A stretch of DNA of 64,000 nt, taken from the NCBI RefSeq assembly GCF_029813785.1, contig NZ_JARVKY010000012.1, forward strand, positions 1 through 64,000, read 5' to 3'. Shown here piece after piece: positions 1 through 7,243 of the stretch. The notes under the pieces were generated by a model that saw only the letters and a list, made by a program, of their open reading frames with translations, made no database searches and was not told the origin of the DNA. Both the position numbers and the translations under genes were made by a program. Numbering within the stretch: the first letter of the stretch is position 1; each line of letters opens with the position of its first letter. The stretch comes from Streptomyces sp. DH41 (lineage in GTDB: Bacteria > Actinomycetota > Actinomycetes > Streptomycetales > Streptomycetaceae).

Positions 1-35
1 GCCAGAAGGCGTCGAGCCGGCCCTTGCCGGTGTGG

Positions 36-51
36 GGTCCCCCCGGGGACC
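36..51 (-). terminator. short hairpin after argG
   Basis: A 7-bp perfect inverted repeat with a 2-nt loop lies a few bases beyond the argG stop codon. It is GC-only with no T-run, so it could be a weak terminator or a chance palindrome. Confidence 0.4.
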
Positions 52-54
52 GGA

Positions 55-1500
55 TCAGTCGGTGCCGAACTCCATCGCGGCGCGGTCCAGCAGCTCGTCG
101 TCGCCGGAGACCTCGCCGCGGGAGGCGATGGCCTGCGCGCCGCCCTCCGGCATGGCGCCGATCAGCCCGGTCGAGGCGGCCTGGGCGGCACCGATGGCGG
201 GGTTGGCGGTGCCGATCAGACCGAGCCCGGCGTACTGCTCCAGCTTGGCGCGGGAGTCGGCGATGTCGAGGTTGCGCATGGTGAGCTGGCCGATCCGGTC
301 CACCGGGCCGAACGCGGAGTCCTCGGTGCGCTCCATCGACAGCTTGTCCGGGTGGTAGCTGAACGCCGGGCCCGTGGTGTCGAGGATCGAGTAGTCCTCA
401 CCGCGCCGCAGCCGCAGCGTGACCTCGCCGGTGACCGCCGAGCCGACCCAGCGCTGCAGCGACTCCCGGATCATCAGCGACTGCGGGTCCAGCCAGCGGC
501 CCTCGTACATCAGCCGGCCCAGGCGCCGTCCCTCGGCGTGGTACTGGGCGAGGGTGTCCTCGTTGTGGATCGCGTTGACGAGGCGCTCGTACGCCGCGTG
601 CAGCAGGGCCATGCCGGGGGCCTCGTAGATGCCGCGGCTCTTCGCCTCGATGATCCGGTTCTCGATCTGGTCGGACATGCCCATGCCGTGCCGGCCGCCG
701 ATGGCGTTGGCCTCCATCACCAGGTCGACCGGGGAGGCGAACTCCTTGCCGTTGACCGTCACGGGGCGGCCCTGGTCGAAGCCGATCGTGACATCCTCGG
801 CGGCGATCTCGACCGACGGGTCCCAGAACCGTACGCCCATGATCGGCTCCACGGTCTCCACGCCGGTGTCGAGGTGCTCCAGCGTCTTGGCCTCGTGGGT
901 GGCGCCCCAGATGTTGGCGTCGGTGGAGTACGCCTTCTCCGTGGAGTCCCGGTAGGGGAGGTCGTGGGCGATGAGCCACTCCGACATCTCCTTGCGGCCG
1001 CCGAGCTCGGTGACGAAGTCGGCGTCCAGCCACGGCTTGTAGATCCGCAGCTGCGGGTTGGCGAGCAGACCGTACCGGTAGAACCGCTCGATGTCGTTGC
1101 CCTTGAACGTGGAGCCGTCGCCCCAGATCTGGACGTCGTCCTCGAGCATCGCCCGGACGAGGAGCGTGCCCGTGACGGCACGGCCGAGCGGCGTGGTGTT
1201 GAAGTAGGCACGCCCGCCCGAGCGGATGTGGAACGCCCCGCAGGTGAGCGCGGCCAGGCCCTCCTCGACCAGCGCCGCGCGGCAGTCGACCAGACGCGCG
1301 ATCTCGGCGCCGTAGGCCTTGGCGCGGTCGGGCACCGAGGCGATGTCGGGCTCGTCGTACTGGCCGATGTCGGCGGTGTACGTGCAGGGGACGGCGCCCT
1401 TGTCACGCATCCACGCGACCGCGACCGAGGTGTCGAGGCCGCCCGAGAAGGCGATACCGACGCGCTCGCCGGTGGGGAGGGAGGTGAGGACCTTGGACAT
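55..1500 (-). CDS. argG: argininosuccinate synthase
   Basis: Cytoplasmic enzyme that joins citrulline and aspartate using ATP to form argininosuccinate, the penultimate step of arginine synthesis. The 481-aa product has the PP-loop nucleotide-binding motif SGGLDTS at residues 19-25 and the family blocks GDGSTFKGND and EANAIGGRHG. It is of the longer type seen in Streptomyces, about 480 aa rather than about 400. I chose the ATG giving MSKVLTS because homologues start there. An in-frame ATG five codons upstream (position 1515) lies inside a candidate ArgR site and is less likely. No clear Shine-Dalgarno precedes either ATG. No other arginine gene is nearby, so argG appears to stand alone. Identity is near certain. 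Confidence 0.97.
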   Translation of the reverse strand: MSKVLTSLPTGERVGIAFSGGLDTSVAVAWMRDKGAVPCTYTADIGQYDEPDIASVPDRAKAYGAEIARLVDCRAALVEEGLAALTCGAFHIRSGGRAYFNTTPLGRAVTGTLLVRAMLEDDVQIWGDGSTFKGNDIERFYRYGLLANPQLRIYKPWLDADFVTELGGRKEMSEWLIAHDLPYRDSTEKAYSTDANIWGATHEAKTLEHLDTGVETVEPIMGVRFWDPSVEIAAEDVTIGFDQGRPVTVNGKEFASPVDLVMEANAIGGRHGMGMSDQIENRIIEAKSRGIYEAPGMALLHAAYERLVNAIHNEDTLAQYHAEGRRLGRLMYEGRWLDPQSLMIRESLQRWVGSAVTGEVTLRLRRGEDYSILDTTGPAFSYHPDKLSMERTEDSAFGPVDRIGQLTMRNLDIADSRAKLEQYAGLGLIGTANPAIGAAQAASTGLIGAMPEGGAQAIASRGEVSGDDELLDRAAMEFGTD

Positions 1501-1508
1501 AGGAAGAG

Positions 1509-1536
1509 TATGCATGATTACGCATGACCATGCAAA
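1509..1536 (-). promoter_or_regulatory. candidate ARG box (ArgR operator)
   Basis: Read on the minus strand, the stretch just upstream of argG carries repeated TGCAT/CATGC elements (TTGCATGG, TCATGCGTAA, TCATGCATAC). This resembles the paired-palindrome ARG boxes bound by streptomycete ArgR. It lies only 8 nt from the argG ATG, so transcription may start very close to, or at, the start codon. The assignment is by motif resemblance only. Confidence 0.5.
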
Positions 1537-1568
1537 GCCCGGTGGTCACCGCACTGCCGGCCCGGTGG

Positions 1569-3008
1569 TCACCGGGCCGGCATCGCGACGTACTGGTACT
1601 CCAGGAACTCCTCGATGCCCACCGTTCCGCCCTCGCGGCCCAGTCCCGACTGCTTGACGCCGCCGAAGGGCGCGGCCGGGTCGGAGACGAGGCCGGTGTT
1701 GAGGCCGACCATGCCGACCTCCAGGCGTTCGCTGACGCGCAGGGCGCGCTCGAGGCCCTCGGTGAAGACGTACCCGACGAGACCCCAGGGGGTGTCGTTG
1801 GCGCGGCGTACGACCTCGTCCTCGTCATCGAAGGTGAGGATCGCCGCCACGGGACCGAAGATCTCCGTGCCCATCAGGCGGCTGTCCGGACTGACGCCGG
1901 TGAGCACCGTGGGCGGGTAGAAGCGGCCGGGGCCCTCGGGCGTACGGCCGCCGACGAGCACCCGGGCGCCGCGCTCCACCGCGTCGGAGACCAGTTCCTC
2001 GACCTTGGCGCGTCCGGCGGCGTCGATGAGCGGGCCGACGTCGACGCCGTCCCGGGTGCCGGGGCCCACGACGAGCGAGCCCATCCGGGCGGCCAGGCGC
2101 CGCGCGAACTCCCCGGCCACGGACCGGTGGACGAAGAAGCGGTTCGCGGCGGTGCACGCCTCGCCCATGTTGCGCATCTTCGCGACCATCGCGCCGTCCA
2201 CGGCCGCGTCCAGGTCCGCGTCGCCGAAGACGATGAACGGCGCGTTGCCGCCCAGTTCCATCGAGGCGCGGACGACGGTGTCGGCGCACTGGGCGAGCAG
2301 GAGCCGGCCGACCCGCGTGGAGCCGGTGAAGGACAGCTTGCGGATCAGTCCGCCGCGCAGCAGCGGCTCGCACACCTCCCCGGCCCGGGAGGTGGTGACG
2401 ACGTTCAGCACGCCGTCCGGCAGTCCCGCCTCCTTGAGGATCGCGGCCAGGGCCAGGCTGGAGAGCGGGGTCTGCGGGGCGGGCTTGAGCACCATCGTGC
2501 AGCCGGCCGCGACCGCCGGGCCGATCTTGCGGGTGCCCATGGCCAGCGGGAAGTTCCAGGGAGTGATCAGCAGGCAGGGACCGACCGGGCGCCGGGAGAG
2601 CAGCATGCGGTTGCGTCCGTCGGGGAGGACACCGTGGCCACCGCCGACGCGGACGGCCTCCTCGGAGAACCAGCGGAAGAACTCGGCCGCGTACGCCACC
2701 TCTCCCCTGGCCTGAGCCAGCGGCTTGCCCATCTCGGACGTCATCAGGCTGGCGAGCTCGTCGGTGCGGTCGAGCACGATCTCGTACGCGCGGCGCAGGA
2801 TCTCGCTGCGCGCCCGTGGTGCCGTACGGGCCCACTCCTCCTGGGCCTGGACCGCCGCGTCCTGGGCGAGCCGGGCGTCCTTCGGGCCGGCGTCGGCTAC
2901 ATGGCGGAGGATCTCGCCGGTCGCCGGGTCGTCGACGGGCATGGTGGCGCCGTCCGCGGCGTCCGCCCAGGCACCGCCGATGAACAACTGGGTCGGGGTG
3001 TCGGTCAT
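1569..3008 (-). CDS. gabD: NAD(P)-dependent succinate-semialdehyde dehydrogenase
   Basis: Aldehyde dehydrogenase superfamily enzyme of 479 aa, the normal family length, predicted cytoplasmic. It probably oxidises succinic semialdehyde to succinate. Seen directly: the substrate/cofactor motif PWNFPLAMG near residue 160, FTGSTRVG near 227, the general base Glu251 in ELGGN, and catalytic Cys285 in the block GEACTAANRF. The neighbouring class-III aminotransferase gene reads in the same direction and supports a GABA-shunt role (transamination, then oxidation). The two are separated by about 300 bp of repeats and a very strong hairpin, so gabD probably has its own promoter. Substrate choice among aliphatic aldehydes is inferred from context. 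Confidence 0.87.
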   Translation of the reverse strand: MTDTPTQLFIGGAWADAADGATMPVDDPATGEILRHVADAGPKDARLAQDAAVQAQEEWARTAPRARSEILRRAYEIVLDRTDELASLMTSEMGKPLAQARGEVAYAAEFFRWFSEEAVRVGGGHGVLPDGRNRMLLSRRPVGPCLLITPWNFPLAMGTRKIGPAVAAGCTMVLKPAPQTPLSSLALAAILKEAGLPDGVLNVVTTSRAGEVCEPLLRGGLIRKLSFTGSTRVGRLLLAQCADTVVRASMELGGNAPFIVFGDADLDAAVDGAMVAKMRNMGEACTAANRFFVHRSVAGEFARRLAARMGSLVVGPGTRDGVDVGPLIDAAGRAKVEELVSDAVERGARVLVGGRTPEGPGRFYPPTVLTGVSPDSRLMGTEIFGPVAAILTFDDEDEVVRRANDTPWGLVGYVFTEGLERALRVSERLEVGMVGLNTGLVSDPAAPFGGVKQSGLGREGGTVGIEEFLEYQYVAMPAR

Positions 3009-3110
3009 GGGGTTCCTCCTGGTGCCCGGCCGGTGGGCCGGGCTCGGTCTCCGTGGGCCGGCGTGCGGTCGCCAGGTGCTGGTGTGGGGTGTGCCGGTGT
3101 GTGGTGAGTC

Positions 3111-3168
3111 GTGTGCGGTGTGCGGTGTGCGGTGTGCGGTGTGCGGTGTGCCGGTGTGCCGGTGTGCG
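3111..3168. repeat. heptanucleotide tandem repeat (GTGTGCG)n
   Basis: Five perfect head-to-tail copies of GTGTGCG (3111-3145) are followed by three degenerate 7-8-bp copies. They lie 100-160 bp upstream of the gabD start, in its leader or promoter. Copy number could vary by slippage and alter spacing; that is inference. Confidence 0.9.
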
Positions 3169-3186
3169 GTCGTCGTTGCTCGGTAC

Positions 3187-3246
3187 GGGCGCCACGACCC
3201 GTGCGGGCGCCGTGGTCCGTGCGCGGGCGCCGTGGTCCGTGCGGGC
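3187..3246. repeat. tandem 18-20-bp repeat
   Basis: Three consecutive units begin GGGCGCC and end CCGTGC. The second and third are nearly identical and the first is diverged. The array abuts and partly overlaps the left arm of the adjacent hairpin. It lies in the 295-bp non-coding gap between gabT and gabD. Confidence 0.75.
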
Positions 3247-3300
3247 GCGTTGAACCGCTGCCGCCGTGGGCGGACGGCGGCAGCGGTTCAACGCGCCCGC
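3241..3300 (-). terminator. 26-bp perfect stem hairpin after gabT
   Basis: Positions 3241-3266 and 3275-3300 are exact reverse complements around an 8-nt loop (TGGGCGGA). The structure begins 2 bp after the gabT stop codon, as expected of an intrinsic terminator in a high-GC genome. No T-run follows. It should isolate gabT from gabD. Confidence 0.85.
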
Positions 3301-3302
3301 CG

Positions 3303-4571
3303 TCACCGGTCCGCCGCCCCCGACGTACCGGCCTCGACCGCCGCGGCCCATGCCCGGAGCCCGTCGTCGACGGCCGACTCGTCGATCACCAGCGCCGGGA
3401 TCATCCGGACCACCTGGTTCCAGGCACCGCAGAGCAGCAACAGCAGGCCCTCGTCGACGGCGGCCCGCTGGACGCGGGCGGCGGTCTCGGGGTCCGGGTC
3501 GCCGTCCTCGGTGACGAACTCACTCGCCAGCATCAGCCCCATCCCCCGTACGTCCCCGATGGCCGGCGTGCGGGCCGCCACCGCCTCCAGCCCGCCGCGC
3601 AGTCGCGCCCCCATGGCCTCGGCGTTCTCCACGAGCTTCTCGTCGCGTACGACGTCGAGCGTGGCGCAGGCCGCCGCGCACGCCACCGCGTTGGCGCCGT
3701 ACGTGCCGCCCTGCGAGCCCGGCCACGCCTTGCGCATGAGTTCCTCGGGGGCGGCGATGCCGGACAGCGGAAAGCCGCTGGCCAGGCCCTTGGCGGTGAT
3801 GAGGATGTCGGGCGTGACACCGAAGTGCCCGTGGCCCCAGAACCGGCCGGTGCGGCCCACACCGGTCTGCACCTCGTCGAGGATCAGCAGGAAACCGTGG
3901 CGGTCCGCGCGCTCCCGCAGGCCCTCCATGAAGGCGCGGGTCGCGGGTACGTACCCGCCCTCGCCGAGCACCGGTTCGACGATGACGGCGGCGGTGTCGG
4001 CGGGAGAGGAGATGGTCTGGAGGGTGTAGTCGAGTTCCCGGAGGGCGAATCGGGTGGCGGTCTCCTCGTCCCAGCCGTAGCGGAAGGCCGTCGGGAACGG
4101 GGTGACGACTACACCGCTCATCAGCGGTGAGAAGCCGGACCGGAAGCGGGTGCCGGAGGTGGTCATCGAGGCGGCGGCCACGGTCCGGCCGTGGAATCCG
4201 CCGTGGCAGACCAGGACGTTCGGCCGGCCGGTGGCCTGGCGGGCCAGTCGCAGCGCCGCTTCCACGGCCTCGCTGCCGGAGTTCATGAAGAACAGGCTGT
4301 CCAGGCCGTCCGGCAGCACCTCGCCGAGCTTGTCGACGAGGTGCCGCAGCGGCTGGTGCATGACGGTCGTGTACTGGCCGTGCACCAGCGTGCCCACCTG
4401 TTCCCGGGCGGCGGCGACGACCCTCGGGTGACAGTGCCCGGTGCTGGTGACGCCGATGCCGGCGGTGAAGTCGAGATAGCGGCGGCCGTCCTCACCATGG
4501 AGGTGGACGCCCTCCCCCCGGACCGCCACGACGGGCGTGGCCTGGCGAAGGTGCGGCGACAGTGCGGTCAT
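3303..4571 (-). CDS. gabT: class-III aminotransferase, GABA/4-aminobutyrate type
   Basis: Pyridoxal-phosphate aminotransferase of 422 aa from the chosen start. Seen: the PLP phosphate-binding segment NSGSEAVE (97-104), the pyridine-N contact Asp232 in LDEVQTGVGR, and Lys261 in TAKGLASGFP, the expected Schiff-base lysine. The open frame extends about 108 codons further upstream, but that part is low-complexity. The ATG at 4571 is preceded by GGGAGA at good spacing and begins the conserved N-terminus. It likely transfers the amino group of GABA or a related omega-amine to 2-oxoglutarate, feeding the adjacent dehydrogenase. The divergent PucR gene is its likely regulator. The exact amino donor is not determined by sequence. 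Confidence 0.85.
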   Translation of the reverse strand: MTALSPHLRQATPVVAVRGEGVHLHGEDGRRYLDFTAGIGVTSTGHCHPRVVAAAREQVGTLVHGQYTTVMHQPLRHLVDKLGEVLPDGLDSLFFMNSGSEAVEAALRLARQATGRPNVLVCHGGFHGRTVAAASMTTSGTRFRSGFSPLMSGVVVTPFPTAFRYGWDEETATRFALRELDYTLQTISSPADTAAVIVEPVLGEGGYVPATRAFMEGLRERADRHGFLLILDEVQTGVGRTGRFWGHGHFGVTPDILITAKGLASGFPLSGIAAPEELMRKAWPGSQGGTYGANAVACAAACATLDVVRDEKLVENAEAMGARLRGGLEAVAARTPAIGDVRGMGLMLASEFVTEDGDPDPETAARVQRAAVDEGLLLLLCGAWNQVVRMIPALVIDESAVDDGLRAWAAAVEAGTSGAADR

Positions 4572-4794
4572 GCTCGTCTCCCGGCCTGATCGTCGGTCTG
4601 CTGCTCCCCCGAGCCTTCCCGGGGCGCGGGGCCCGGCAACGCGTGATGTGTCCGGCCGGGCCGCGGTATCCGGACGTTGTGTCAACCATTCGGGTCCCGC
4701 CGCGCGCCCGGGAAGTGCCACGGCCGCCGTCCGAGCGCTCTTGCGCAGGTCAGTGACGCTTGTCAGAGTGACGCCAGGCGCGCGAGGAGGCACT

Positions 4795-6435
4795 GTGGGC
4801 GAGAAGCGGCACCCGGGCCCGGTGGGACATTCCCTCACCGTGGCCGACGTGCTGGCCCTGCCCGTCCTCGCCGCGGGAGAACCGCGGGTGGTCACCGGCC
4901 TGGATCACATCGGCCGGCCGGTCCGCTGGGTGCACATCACCGAGCTGACGGACCCGGCCTCCTTCCTCAAGGGCGGTGAACTCGTCCTCACCACCGGCAT
5001 GCCCCTGCCCGACGACCCCACCGCTGTACGCCGCTACGTCGACGAACTCTCCGCGGTCGGTGCCGCGGCCCTGGTCATCGAACTCGTACGCCGCTATCAC
5101 CGGCCGCCCGACGCCCTCGTCGACGCCTGCCGGACCCGTGGCCTGCCTCTGGTCACGCTCGCCAAGGACGTCAACTTCCTGGAGGTCACCCAGGTCGTCC
5201 ACACCCTGATCCTCGGCAACCAGGCGGACGCGATGCGCAGGACCCAGCGCGTCCACGAGGCGTTCACCGCCCTCACCCTGCGCGGCGCCGGTCCGCAGGA
5301 CGTGCTGCGTGCCGCGGCGGAGATGTGCGGCCGCACGGTCGTGCTGGAGAGCCTGGTCCACCGGGCGCTGCTCTGCGAGCCCTTGGGCGCTGCGACGGAA
5401 GCGGCGCTCACCGACTGGGAACAGCGCTCCCGGGCCACCCCGCCGGCCGACCGTACGGGGCTCTTCGGCCCCGAGGGCTGGCTCGTGGCCCCGGTGGAGT
5501 ACCAGGGTGAGGACTGGGGGCGGGTGGTCATGCTGCCCGGTCCGCCCAGCGCGTCCGGCACGTCCGCGTCCGAGGTCTTCGGCCCCGAGGACGTCACCGT
5601 GCTGGAGAGGACCGCGATGGCTCTCACCATCGCTCGCCTCACCCACCCCACTTCCTGGGAACGCACCGCACACCGCAACGCCCTGCGGGACCTCGTCGAG
5701 CAGCGGCACCGCTCCCCCGCGGACGCGCGCGCCCGGGTGGCGGCACTGGGGCTGCCGACGGAGCGCGCCCGTTTCGTCGCCGTCCTCGCGGACGTGCCGG
5801 CGGAAGAGGACACCGTGAGGGCCGAGACCCGCATCGCCGAGGAGCTGGGGCCGACGGGGGCCCAGGCGCTCGTCGGCCGCCTCGCGCCCACCCGCCTCGG
5901 AGTCCTGCTGGCGCTGCGCCCGTCCGGGCCCTGGCGGCAGGCCGTGGAGCGGCTGAGCCGCACCGCCCGGGACGCGGTACCGGGCACGACCATGAGCGTC
6001 GGCTCCCCGGCCTCGGACCTCGCGGACGTCGCCCGTTCGTTCCGCGAGGCGGCCCGGGTGGCCGAGGCCACCGAGCCCGGTCAGCCCCTCCCACCGGACC
6101 GCTCCTTCCACGAACGGTCCGACATCGGCCTGCGCCGCCTGCTCTTCGCGCTCCGCGACGACCCCCGGGTCCAGGACTACGCGGAACGGCAGCTGGGCCC
6201 GCTCCTCGACCACGACGCCCGGCACGGCACCGACCTCCTGGCCACCCTGCGCGGCTACCTGGACGCCGCCGGCAACAAGACCGTCGCCGCGCGCGCCGGC
6301 GGCCTGTCCCGGGAGACCGTCTACCAACGACTGCGCACGATCGAACGGTTGCTCGGCCGCGACCTCGAATCCGGCGGGCAGCGCACCGAAGTCCACGTGG
6401 CGCTGCACGCACTCGACGCCCTGCGCGGCCGCTGA
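4795..6435 (+). CDS. PucR-family transcriptional regulator
   Basis: DNA-binding regulator of 546 aa from a GTG preceded by GAGGAGG. The N-terminus (about 15-135) is a PucR sensor domain, with the signature RWVHITELTDPASFLKGGELVLTTG-like blocks. A middle region is followed by a CdaR/GGDEF-like segment and a C-terminal PucR helix-turn-helix near residue 480-530 (LRGYLDAAGNKTVAAR). PucR proteins usually control purine, GABA or amino-acid catabolism. The gene diverges from gabT across 223 bp, the expected arrangement for a local activator. The upstream open frame overlapping gabT is not considered coding. The ligand is unknown. Confidence 0.85.
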   Translation: MGEKRHPGPVGHSLTVADVLALPVLAAGEPRVVTGLDHIGRPVRWVHITELTDPASFLKGGELVLTTGMPLPDDPTAVRRYVDELSAVGAAALVIELVRRYHRPPDALVDACRTRGLPLVTLAKDVNFLEVTQVVHTLILGNQADAMRRTQRVHEAFTALTLRGAGPQDVLRAAAEMCGRTVVLESLVHRALLCEPLGAATEAALTDWEQRSRATPPADRTGLFGPEGWLVAPVEYQGEDWGRVVMLPGPPSASGTSASEVFGPEDVTVLERTAMALTIARLTHPTSWERTAHRNALRDLVEQRHRSPADARARVAALGLPTERARFVAVLADVPAEEDTVRAETRIAEELGPTGAQALVGRLAPTRLGVLLALRPSGPWRQAVERLSRTARDAVPGTTMSVGSPASDLADVARSFREAARVAEATEPGQPLPPDRSFHERSDIGLRRLLFALRDDPRVQDYAERQLGPLLDHDARHGTDLLATLRGYLDAAGNKTVAARAGGLSRETVYQRLRTIERLLGRDLESGGQRTEVHVALHALDALRGR

Positions 6436-6439
6436 CCGC

Positions 6440-7057
6440 TCACCGCCCTCCACGTCGCCCGTTCACCCAGCCGAGCAGGACCATCGAGCACACCGCCGCG
6501 AACGCGCACCACGTCGAGACGAACTCCAGCCGCCACAGGGCCCAGCAGATCGGCGCGCCCGCGCCGGTCAGGTACCCGAGCACGCGCAGGCCCCGGTCGC
6601 CGGACAGCAGCAGGGAGCCGACCGTGGCCACCAGGTAGCCCACGACCAGCGGCCCGGCGTGGGGCAGGTCCACCGCGTAGCCGACGGTGTGGCCGCGGAT
6701 CTCCGCCCGCACGGGGCGCGTGGCGAGTACGTACGAGAGCACCGTCGCCGTCGCGGCTCCGGCGGCGAGCGGCACGGCGAGTCGACGCCGTGCGGACCGC
6801 GGCGCGGCGCACAGCACGCCCGCCGGCACCCACAGGGCCAGCAGTGGGAGGGCCATCACCGTCCAGGCCAGGGTGGCCTGACCGGTCCCTCCGTCCGAGG
6901 CCCAGACGGCCGCCTCGACCATCTGATGGGCTCCGAGCAGCAGGGGCAGCGCGGCCAGCGGAAGGTCACGGCCCCGTCGGGTCCGCGCCACGCAGGCCAC
7001 GCCGACGGTGGCGACCGCGACGCCCGCGACGAGGTCGGCCTCCGCGCTCCAGCACAT
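6440..7057 (-). CDS. DUF6629 family membrane protein
   Basis: Integral membrane protein of 205 aa with about six hydrophobic helices (near residues 8-23, 34-52, 62-80, 91-108, 130-150 and 160-190). The N-terminus MCWSAEADLVAG and the following LGAHQMVEA motif are the hallmarks of DUF6629, an actinobacterial family of unknown function. It is convergent with the PucR gene, their stops only 4 bp apart, so no separate terminator fits between them. Nothing nearby suggests a specific role. Confidence 0.75.
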   Translation of the reverse strand: MCWSAEADLVAGVAVATVGVACVARTRRGRDLPLAALPLLLGAHQMVEAAVWASDGGTGQATLAWTVMALPLLALWVPAGVLCAAPRSARRRLAVPLAAGAATATVLSYVLATRPVRAEIRGHTVGYAVDLPHAGPLVVGYLVATVGSLLLSGDRGLRVLGYLTGAGAPICWALWRLEFVSTWCAFAAVCSMVLLGWVNGRRGGR

Positions 7058-7186
7058 CCTCGCGTCCTCGGGTCGGCCGACGGGCCCCCATCCTCACCGA
7101 TCCGGCGGGACACGACCGTGTCGACACGGCCGCGCCTCCGAGAGTCGCCCCGCCTGCCCGCCGTCCCTCCGGCCGGCCACCCCGGA

Positions 7187-7228
7187 ACGAGCGGTGCCAC
7201 CCGGGAGTCACCGGGTGGCACCGCTCGT
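7187..7228 (-). terminator. 18-bp stem terminator after bxlA
   Basis: Positions 7187-7204 and 7211-7228 are perfect reverse complements around a 6-nt loop. The structure starts 15 bp past the bxlA stop and closes the bxlEFGA operon. Confidence 0.88.
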
Positions 7229-7243
7229 AGAACTGCCGGCGGA

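Noticed and set aside
352..1527. Long plus-strand frame opposite argG (391 codons)
   Set aside because: Lies antisense to argG, is low-complexity in composition, and has no recognisable domain; a typical GC-rich shadow frame.
1524..3107. 527-codon plus-strand frame opposite gabD
   Set aside because: Antisense mirror of a dehydrogenase gene whose catalytic motifs are intact; no RBS or family.
3111..3168. Possible coding repeat protein in the heptamer tract
   Set aside because: Frames through the repeats give only Val/Arg/Cys low-complexity peptides without a supported start, and the tract lies between two genes on the other strand.
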